Below, in pieces: positions 6,303 through 11,291 of a stretch of DNA of 11,291 bases. Below the pieces are notes generated by a model. That model saw nothing but the letters and a program-made list of their open reading frames with translations, did no database searches and was not told where the DNA came from. Each line of letters opens with the position of its first letter. Position 1 is the first letter of the stretch. The stretch is from contig JBJDZJ010000117.1 in NCBI GenBank assembly GCA_051867915.1, positions 1 through 11,291 on the forward strand, read 5' to 3'. Position numbers and translations under genes: made by a program. The DNA comes from CAKSQF01 sp051867915 (lineage in GTDB: Bacteria; Bacillota; Clostridia; Oscillospirales; CAG-272).

Positions 6303-7781
6303 ATGTCAATTATCAAAGTTGAAAATTTATCGTTTACCTACCCCGGAAGTTATGATCCTGTTTTTGAAAATGTCAGTTTTAAGATTGATACCGATTGGAA
6401 ACTGGGGTTTATCGGAAGAAACGGTAGAGGAAAGACCACCTTTCTGAATCTCTTACTTGGAATATATGAATACAGAGGCAAAATCATATCTACCGTACCC
6501 TTCGATTACTTTCCCTATCCGGTTGCGGACAAGTCCCGAATAACGGAAGGGATCTTACAAGAGATATGCCCTCATGCCGAAGAATGGAAACTGATACGGG
6601 AACTGTCCTACCTTGATATGGATGCCGACATTCTCTGGAGGCCCTTCAAAACCCTTTCGGGCGGGGAGCAGACAAAAGTTCTTCTTGCGGCACTGTTTTT
6701 AAACGAGGGACATTTTCTGCTGATCGATGAGCCGACCAATCATCTTGATACCAATGCAAGAGAACGGGTATCGGCTTATCTGCAAAGGAAAAAGGGATTC
6801 ATTCTGGTGTCCCATGACCGTCGTTTTATAGACGGATGCGTGGATCATATTCTTTCTCTGAACAGAAGCAACATTGAAGTGCAAAGCGGTCATTTTTCCT
6901 CTTGGATGGAAAACTTTGAGAGACAGCAGAATTACGAACTTGCGGAAAACGATCGTTTAAAAAAAGAAATCGCCCATTTGCAACAGGCGGCAAAACGCAC
7001 ATCCGCCTGGTCTGACAAGGCAGAATCGGACAAATACGGCGTACAGGATTCGGGATTAAAGACGGACAGGGGGTATGCCGGACACAAGTCCGCCAAAATG
7101 ATGAAGCGTGCAAAGGTCATAGAAGAGAGAACGCAGGATGCCATCGAACAAAAGTCGAAACTGCTGAAAAATATCGAAAAAACCGAAAATCTGAAATTGC
7201 ATCCGCAAATCTATCACAACAGTCGGCTGGTTGATTTTTCGTCCGTCGAGGTGTTCTATGAAGATAAAAAGGTGTGCGGACCGGTTTCCTTTACCGTCTT
7301 TCAGGGCGACCGTGTATTGCTTGACGGTAAGAACGGAAGCGGAAAAAGCAGTTTGCTGAAACTCCTGTTGGGGCAACCGATCGACCATAGCGGAACGATC
7401 AGTTCGGGTTCCGGTCTTGTGATCTCCTATCTGCCTCAGGATACCTCAAATTTAAGGGGAACGCTGACCGATTTCGCCAGAGAACACCGGATAGACGAAA
7501 GCCTGTTCAAAACCATTCTGAGAAAAATGGATTTTGAGCGGGTGCAGTTTGAAAAAGATATGTCCGGCTTTTCGGGCGGACAAAAGAAAAAGGTTCTGAT
7601 TGCCAAAAGTCTTTGTGAGAGAGCACATCTGTATGTATGGGATGAACCGCTGAACTTTGTCGACATCTATTCCCGCATGCAGATAGAGCAGTTGCTTCTC
7701 CAATATGCTCCTACTATGATATTTGTGGAACACGATGTGGCATTTCAGGAAAACATTGCTACGAAAAGAATAAAGATCTGA
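6303..7781 (+). CDS. lsa: Lsa-family ABC-F ribosomal protection protein
   Basis: The 492-residue protein has two ABC ATPase domains and no membrane segment, the ABC-F plan. Domain 1 has Walker A GRNGRGKTT (38-46), signature LSGGEQ (118-123), Walker B LLIDEPTNHLD (139-149, catalytic Glu143) and switch His171. Domain 2 has GKNGSGKSS (342-350), FSGGQ (423-427), WDEPLNFVD (446-454, Glu448) and His477. The charged linker at about 205-300 is the interdomain region that reaches into the ribosomal exit site. The opening (MSIIKVENLSFTYP, TDWKLGFIGRNGRGKTTFLN) and the close (FVEHD...ENIATK) match what I remember of Lsa proteins. That family gives resistance to lincosamides, streptogramin A and pleuromutilins by dislodging drug from the 50S subunit. 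ATG 6303 follows AAGGAGG by 7 nt. Base composition is lower in GC than the neighbours, suggesting acquisition. Actual resistance is inferred. Confidence 0.9.
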   Translation: MSIIKVENLSFTYPGSYDPVFENVSFKIDTDWKLGFIGRNGRGKTTFLNLLLGIYEYRGKIISTVPFDYFPYPVADKSRITEGILQEICPHAEEWKLIRELSYLDMDADILWRPFKTLSGGEQTKVLLAALFLNEGHFLLIDEPTNHLDTNARERVSAYLQRKKGFILVSHDRRFIDGCVDHILSLNRSNIEVQSGHFSSWMENFERQQNYELAENDRLKKEIAHLQQAAKRTSAWSDKAESDKYGVQDSGLKTDRGYAGHKSAKMMKRAKVIEERTQDAIEQKSKLLKNIEKTENLKLHPQIYHNSRLVDFSSVEVFYEDKKVCGPVSFTVFQGDRVLLDGKNGSGKSSLLKLLLGQPIDHSGTISSGSGLVISYLPQDTSNLRGTLTDFAREHRIDESLFKTILRKMDFERVQFEKDMSGFSGGQKKKVLIAKSLCERAHLYVWDEPLNFVDIYSRMQIEQLLLQYAPTMIFVEHDVAFQENIATKRIKI

Positions 7782-7786
7782 AAAGA

Positions 7787-7829
7787 AGGGGGTGCATCCA
7801 ATACCATCCTTTGATGCCCCCTGGTTTTT
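7787..7829 (+). terminator. Terminator of the ABC-F gene
   Basis: Just after the stop codon, AGGGG and GCATC (7787-7791, 7794-7798) pair with GATGCCCCCT (7813-7822) leaving a two-base bulge. GGTTTTT (7823-7829) follows. On the opposite strand the same hairpin is followed by TTCTTTTC, so it may also stop leftward transcription leaving copA. Confidence 0.7.
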
Positions 7830-8000
7830 GATGCAATACCGGGCTGTATTTGGTATCAATTTTGCGACAAAACTCCATTCCGCAATTACCAAGGTCGGTT
7901 CTGTGGTCATCCATTCGGATTGGCTGTACATATTCGATTCTTGCAGACGAATATGTACCCGAAAAAACAGTCTTCACTTTTCCTTTCTCATACAACAAAT
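7830..8000. other. Non-coding stretch with an 11-bp perfect inverted repeat
   Basis: No ORF here has a credible start site, ribosome binding site or family similarity on either strand. The notable structure is GTACATATTCG (7926-7936) and CGAATATGTAC (7948-7958), an exact 11-bp inverted repeat with an 11-nt loop. It lacks a T-run on either strand. The stretch lies between two convergent genes and is AT-richer than the copper and rnf genes, so it could be debris brought in with the ABC-F gene or a small operator/structured RNA. Confidence 0.4.
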
Positions 8001-8036
8001 AGCAGAGACTTCGACCGGTCGATCGTTGTCTCTGCT
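8001..8036 (-). terminator. Probable terminator of the csoR-copA operon
   Basis: AGCAGAGAC (8001-8009) and GTCTCTGCT (8028-8036) form a perfect 9-bp stem. The loop contains the palindrome TCGACCGGTCGA (8011-8022), which can fold on itself. On the minus strand it lies 47 nt beyond the copA stop and is followed by ATTTGTTGT, a modest T-rich tract; on the plus strand TCTTT follows. It is probably bidirectional between the convergent genes. Confidence 0.5.
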
Positions 8037-8082
8037 TCTTTGCGGACTTATTTATCTCCTTTTGTTATAATAGGTCTTCCTC

Positions 8083-8283
8083 TTACAGAACCTTATATCC
8101 TGCCCCTTCTACCGCTTTGGTCAGCTTCCTGTCGGCAACCTCCGACTTCAGCGTGACGACGGCGGTGCCGCTTTCGTGGCTGACAACGGCAGATTCCACT
8201 CCGGGGATCGCCTCCAGCGCCTTCTTAACGGTCGCCTCGCAGTGCGAACACATCATTCCTTCGATTTTCAGAGTCTTTTCCAT
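8083..8283 (-). CDS. copZ: Possible internally initiated CopZ copper chaperone (in frame within copA)
   Basis: Inside copA, an in-frame ATG (8283-8281) is preceded by AAGGAG (8298-8293) at a 9-nt spacing, as good as any gene start in the window. Initiation there would give a 66-residue protein beginning MEKTLKIEG with the copper-binding motif MMCSHC, the size and layout of stand-alone CopZ chaperones. Such chaperones bind Cu+ in the cytoplasm and deliver it to CopA and CsoR. The preceding 24-residue linker is polar and basic, like translated former intergenic DNA. Either copA and copZ fused by losing a stop codon, or one gene makes both products. Internal initiation is inferred from the ribosome binding site only. 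Confidence 0.45.
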   Translation of the reverse strand: MEKTLKIEGMMCSHCEATVKKALEAIPGVESAVVSHESGTAVVTLKSEVADRKLTKAVEGAGYKVL

Positions 8284-10590
8284 TGTTTCATTCTCCTTAT
8301 TCTGTTTCTTGTGATTTTTCCCGAATCTCTTCCGATCATGCTTCGGATCGTGAATCTTTACAAAGTTCAGCCTCAAGGCATTGGTGACCACGCAGAAGCT
8401 GGACAGGCTCATTGCCGCCGCTCCGAACATGGGGTTCAGTTCCCATCCCAGCAGATGAATGAAGACGCCTGCCGCCAGCGGGATGCCGATCACATTGTAG
8501 ATGAACGCCCAGAACAGATTCTCCCGGATGTTGATCAGCGTCCGACGGCTCAGCCTGATGGCGGCGGGAACATCGGTCAGACGGCTGTTCATCAGCACCA
8601 CATCGGCGGCGTCGATGGCCACATCGGTTCCTGCGCCGATGGCGATACCCGTATCGGCACGGGTCAGGGCGGGAGCGTCGTTGATGCCGTCTCCCACCAT
8701 GGCGACCCTGCCGGACTGACAAAGTCTTGCCACCTCTGCCTCCTTGCCGTCGGGAAGCACTCCGGCAACCACCTCGTCCACGCCCGCCAGACGGCCGATG
8801 GCCTTGGCTGTCCGCTCGTTATCTCCGGTCAGCATGACCACACGGATGCCCATATTCTTCAGCATGGCAACCGCCTGAGGGCTGTCCTCTTTGATGACAT
8901 CAGCCACGGCGATCATACCGAGAAGTGCACCGTCCCCGGCGAACAGCAAAGGCGTCTTGCCTTCTTCGGACAGTCGGTTTGCCTGATCCCGCAGATCATC
9001 CGGTACGGTCACCAGACTGTCCAGATAGCGCAGGGAGCCGCCCACCAACAGAGTTCCGCCCAGCCTTGCCGACAGGCCGTTGCCGGGCAGGACGGTAAAA
9101 TCGGAAACCTCGGGGATTTCATCCGAAAGAGTCTCTGCCGCATGATCCAGCACCGCCTTTGCCAGCGGATGCTCGCTGTGCTTTTCCAGCGCGGCGGCGA
9201 GACGAAGCAGTTTCTCCTCTGTTACACCCTCTGCCGGAAGCAGATCGGTGACGGCGGGCTGACCCTTGGTGATGGTTCCCGTCTTATCCAGAACTACGAT
9301 CTCGGTCTTTCCGGTATTCTCCAGAGCCTCGGCGGTCTTGAACAGAATGCCGCCTCTGACGCCCACGCCGTTACCTACCATAATTGCCACGGGAGTGGCA
9401 AGTCCCAGTGCGCAGGGACAGCTGATGACCAGCACCGAAATGCCTCTTGCCAGCGCATAGCCCGCCGACTGTCCGGCGATCAGCCAGACCGTCGCGGTAA
9501 CCAAAGCGATGGCAATGACGACCGGCACAAAGACCCCCGACACCTTATCGGCAATCTTGGCGATGGGCGCCTTGGTAGCCGCCGCATCGCTGACCATGCG
9601 GATAATGCCCGACAGGGTGGTATCCTCGCCCACACGGGAGGCCTCACAGACCAGATAGCCCGAACGGTTCACCGTTCCCGCCGACACCGATGCGCCCGCC
9701 GTTTTGTCCACGGGAATGCTCTCGCCGGTCAGCGCCGACTCATCCACCGCCGAACTGCCCTCCCGAACCGTTCCGTCCACGGGAATCCGCTCGCCGGGCT
9801 TTACGGCGAAGAAATCGCCGATCTTCACCTGCTCCACAGGAACCACCGTCTCAACGCCGTCCACAAGAAGGGTGGCGCTGTCGGGAGACAGCTCCATGAG
9901 GCTCCGCAAAGCGGAGGTGGTCCTGCCCTTGGAATGAGCCTCCAGCATCTTGCCCACGGTAATCAGGGTCAGAATCATGGCCGCCGACTCAAAGTAAAAC
10001 TCCATCATATACTTCATGACGGCGTCCATGTCCATATCCGCCTGAGCTCTGGTCATGGCGAACAGGGCATAGGTGCTGTACCCGAAGGCCGCCGTCGCAC
10101 CCAGTGCCACCAGCGTATCCATATTGGGCGCACGGTGAATCAGCCCCTTGAAGCCGCTGATGAAAAACTTCTGATTGATGACCATAATGATGGCAGTCAG
10201 CAGAAGCTGAGTCAGCCCCATTGCCACATGGTTGTCGTTATAGAAGGGCGGAAGAGGCCATCCCCACATCATGTGTCCCATGGAAAAGTACATGAGGACC
10301 ACCAGGAAAATCAGCGAAGCGATGAGCCGTCGGCGCAGGGCGGGCGTTTCGTGATCGGCAAGAGGATCGTCCTCCTTCCCTGCCGACTTTGCCCCCTTGA
10401 CAGACGCACCGTAGCCCGCATTGCGAACCGCCTTGATAATGGCGTCGGGGGATGCGGTCCCCTCCACCCCCATGGAATTGGTCAGCAGAGATACCGAGCA
10501 GGAGGTTACGCCCGGCACAGCCGATACCGCCTTTTCAACCCGGGCAGAACAGGCGGCGCAACTCATCCCGGTGACATTGTACTGTGTCAT
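8083..10590 (-). CDS. copA: Copper-exporting P1B-type ATPase CopA with fused C-terminal CopZ domain
   Basis: The 835-residue protein exports Cu+ across the cytoplasmic membrane using ATP. It has an N-terminal heavy-metal domain (GMSCAAC, Cys11 and Cys14), then membrane segments from about 89. The actuator loop holds TGES (288-291). The transmembrane metal motif is CPC (391-393). The phosphorylation site is DKTGT (Asp435), the nucleotide-binding HP is at 474-475 and the hinge is GDGINDAP (633-640). Tyr698-Asn699 and MSLSS (727-731) fit the Cu+ (P1B-1) subgroup. A normal CopA would end near 745. Here a basic linker (746-769) runs in frame into a second complete heavy-metal domain (770-835, GMMCSHC with Cys781 and Cys784) equal in length to free CopZ. 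The start has AAAGGA 7 nt upstream. The gene lies 84 nt after csoR on the same transcript. Confidence 0.96.
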   Translation of the reverse strand: MTQYNVTGMSCAACSARVEKAVSAVPGVTSCSVSLLTNSMGVEGTASPDAIIKAVRNAGYGASVKGAKSAGKEDDPLADHETPALRRRLIASLIFLVVLMYFSMGHMMWGWPLPPFYNDNHVAMGLTQLLLTAIIMVINQKFFISGFKGLIHRAPNMDTLVALGATAAFGYSTYALFAMTRAQADMDMDAVMKYMMEFYFESAAMILTLITVGKMLEAHSKGRTTSALRSLMELSPDSATLLVDGVETVVPVEQVKIGDFFAVKPGERIPVDGTVREGSSAVDESALTGESIPVDKTAGASVSAGTVNRSGYLVCEASRVGEDTTLSGIIRMVSDAAATKAPIAKIADKVSGVFVPVVIAIALVTATVWLIAGQSAGYALARGISVLVISCPCALGLATPVAIMVGNGVGVRGGILFKTAEALENTGKTEIVVLDKTGTITKGQPAVTDLLPAEGVTEEKLLRLAAALEKHSEHPLAKAVLDHAAETLSDEIPEVSDFTVLPGNGLSARLGGTLLVGGSLRYLDSLVTVPDDLRDQANRLSEEGKTPLLFAGDGALLGMIAVADVIKEDSPQAVAMLKNMGIRVVMLTGDNERTAKAIGRLAGVDEVVAGVLPDGKEAEVARLCQSGRVAMVGDGINDAPALTRADTGIAIGAGTDVAIDAADVVLMNSRLTDVPAAIRLSRRTLINIRENLFWAFIYNVIGIPLAAGVFIHLLGWELNPMFGAAAMSLSSFCVVTNALRLNFVKIHDPKHDRKRFGKNHKKQNKENETMEKTLKIEGMMCSHCEATVKKALEAIPGVESAVVSHESGTAVVTLKSEVADRKLTKAVEGAGYKVL

Positions 10591-10643
10591 AATTCGATCC
10601 TTTCAAAAGAAAATTCTCAAAAATCCCGCAAATGCAAAACCCG

Positions 10644-10669
10644 CCTCGCCCCTGTCGGGCGGCAAGAGG
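10644..10669 (-). other. Hairpin in the csoR-copA gap
   Basis: CGCCC (10647-10651) pairs with GGGCG (10657-10661), extended by CCTC (10644-10647) with GAGG (10666-10669) in an alternative register. On the minus strand it is followed by a TTTT a few bases later. It could reduce read-through from csoR into copA, but the T-run is short, and the only promoter seen for copA lies upstream of csoR. Confidence 0.25.
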
Positions 10670-10674
10670 TCTTC

Positions 10675-10998
10675 TTATTTCATCAGCTTTTGCAGGGTGT
10701 CCACCAGTTCCTGTGCCGTCTCTTCCCTGCCCTCCCGCAGGTCGTCAGCCACACAGGTGCGGATGTGATTGGCAAGCAGCTCCCGATTGAAGGCATTCAG
10801 CGCAGCACAGGCGGCGGACACCTGAATCAGGATGTCGGGACAGTAGGCGTCCCGCTCCACCATTCCCTTGATTCCCCGAATCTGCCCTTCGATGCGGTTC
10901 AGGCGATTGAGCAGGCTCCGATACTCCTCCTCCGATCGCTTCTTGGTCTTGCCGCAGTGGGGACAGCAGTCGGTCTGTACATTCCCGTTTTCTTCCAT
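10675..10998 (-). CDS. csoR: Copper-sensing transcriptional repressor CsoR
   Basis: The 107-residue product is an all-helical CsoR/RcnR-family (DUF156) regulator that leaves DNA when it binds Cu+. The copper ligands are Cys53 (AYCPDIL), His78 and Cys82 (NHIRTC); the spacing of 25 and 4 residues equals that of the characterised Cys-His-Cys copper site. The conserved RLNRIEGQIRGI (32-43) is the DNA-binding helix region. An N-terminal extension holds CCPHCG (Cys11, Cys12, His14, Cys15), a possible extra metal-binding tail that clostridial members often have. The ATG at 10998 has GGAAG 7 nt upstream. It is the first gene of the copper operon and its own promoter carries the matching operator, so it is autoregulated. 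Confidence 0.93.
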   Translation of the reverse strand: MEENGNVQTDCCPHCGKTKKRSEEEYRSLLNRLNRIEGQIRGIKGMVERDAYCPDILIQVSAACAALNAFNRELLANHIRTCVADDLREGREETAQELVDTLQKLMK

Positions 10999-11033
10999 GC
11001 CGTATCTTCCGTCCTTTCTCTGAATTTGCTCTT

Positions 11034-11062
11034 ATTATATACCCCCGTGGGGTATTTGTCAA
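11034..11062 (-). promoter_or_regulatory. Promoter of the csoR-copA operon
   Basis: On the minus strand TTGACA (11062-11057), 17-nt spacer, TATAAT (11039-11034): a perfect consensus. The start of transcription should lie near 11028, about 30 nt before the csoR ATG. Confidence 0.88.
11039..11055. promoter_or_regulatory. CsoR operator
   Basis: ATACCCCCGTGGGGTAT is a near-perfect inverted repeat (TACCCC-3-GGGGTA) that fills the spacer between the -35 and -10 boxes. It closely resembles the described CsoR operators such as that of Bacillus subtilis copZA. CsoR bound here would block polymerase, and Cu+ would release it. Confidence 0.88.
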
Positions 11063-11100
11063 GACCCTTTTCGAAAAGAAACCGACTTTTTTCAAGCCCC

Positions 11101-11129
11101 TTGACAAATCCTTCGGATAATGCTATAAT
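11101..11129 (+). promoter_or_regulatory. Rightward consensus promoter divergent from csoR
   Basis: TTGACA (11101-11106), 17-nt spacer, TATAAT (11124-11129), with TG one base before the -10: a complete extended consensus. It would start transcription near 11136, reading right through the hairpins at 11147-11252. No convincing coding region begins before the window ends, so its target is either a gene beyond 11291 or a small RNA. Confidence 0.7.
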
Positions 11130-11142
11130 TTCCCAAACGGTC

Positions 11143-11171
11143 AAAAAAATCCCGCCCGAAGGGCAGGATTT
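11143..11171 (-). terminator. Leftward intrinsic terminator
   Basis: AAATCC/GGATTT (11147-11152 with 11166-11171) and GCCC/GGGC (11154-11157 with 11161-11164) stack around one mismatch, with a GAA loop. On the minus strand the hairpin is followed by seven T (11149-11143). It should end transcripts of a minus-strand gene lying to the right of the window and insulate csoR from it. Confidence 0.7.
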
Positions 11172-11199
11172 GAGCGTGTCGAAAAAGTTCATTAGCAAA

Positions 11200-11252
11200 C
11201 TGGAGGAAGGGGAAAACCATCTCATACGCCGAAGTTTTTCCCCTTCCTCCAG
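11200..11252. repeat. 17-bp perfect inverted repeat (long hairpin)
   Basis: The 17 bases at 11200-11216 (CTGGAGGAAGGGGAAAA) are exactly complementary to 11236-11252, separated by a 19-nt loop. The stem is purine-rich on one strand. It resembles hairpin repeats I have seen at gene ends in gut Firmicutes, which is an impression only. On the minus strand the downstream sequence is moderately T-rich, so it may act in tandem with the terminator at 11143-11171. Confidence 0.6.
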
Positions 11253-11291
11253 ACCTCCAACCCCATTCCTTGGCTGGCGGCATTCTTAATT

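Noticed and set aside
7452..7998. Minus-strand open frames across the end of the ABC-F gene and the following gap
   Set aside because: No ribosome binding site, no recognisable similarity, overlap with a real gene or with two terminator hairpins.
8176..11289. A 1037-codon open frame on the plus strand opposite copA and csoR
   Set aside because: It is antisense to two clearly recognisable genes, shows no family pattern, and arises from high-GC codon usage in the opposite frame.
11176..11289. A 37-codon GTG-started frame downstream of the rightward promoter
   Set aside because: AGGA 7 nt upstream makes it possible, but it translates the 17-bp inverted repeat and has a low-complexity Ser/Pro end, so it looks like a repeat rather than a gene.

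Overview
The window looks like the chromosome of an anaerobic, moderately high-GC member of the Clostridia (Firmicutes). An Oscillospiraceae/Ruminococcaceae-like gut or rumen bacterium is my best guess, from protein style only. Supporting points are a complete rnfCDGEAB operon in the clostridial gene order, a clostridial CsoR/CopA copper module, strong AGGAGG-type ribosome binding sites and textbook TTGACA/TATAAT promoters.

Layout. Positions 1-202 (minus) hold the N-terminal 67 codons of a calcineurin-like metallophosphoesterase with its own extended -10 promoter. Positions 203-618 are a divergent intergenic region with the rnf promoter (395-423) and a roughly 190-nt leader. The leader contains a Rex-like palindrome, several hairpins, and a hairpin that covers the rnfC ribosome binding site. 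Positions 619-5878 (plus) encode RnfC, RnfD, RnfG, RnfE, RnfA and RnfB, the whole membrane complex that couples ferredoxin oxidation and NAD+ reduction to Na+ or H+ export. The middle genes are translationally coupled by overlaps.

Positions 5879-8082 form a more AT-rich islet. It has a perfect promoter, a 7-codon leader peptide, an attenuator with mutually exclusive pairings, an Lsa-family ABC-F ribosome-protection gene (6303-7781), a terminator, and about 250 bases of non-coding DNA with inverted repeats. Positions 8083-10998 (minus) are a copper-efflux operon: csoR, then copA, whose reading frame continues into a complete CopZ-like chaperone domain with its own internal ribosome binding site and ATG. 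The operon promoter (11034-11062) has a CsoR operator exactly in its spacer. Positions 11063-11291 contain a second, rightward-facing consensus promoter and hairpins that look like leftward terminators of a gene beyond the window.

Functional picture: energy conservation (Rnf), copper homeostasis (CsoR/CopA/CopZ), and a probably acquired antibiotic-resistance gene between them. The most informative non-coding element is the lsa leader. Its two sense-like repeats and two antisense-like repeats form alternative helices as expected for ribosome-stalling-controlled attenuation. No mobile-element gene, tRNA, rRNA or CRISPR array is visible.
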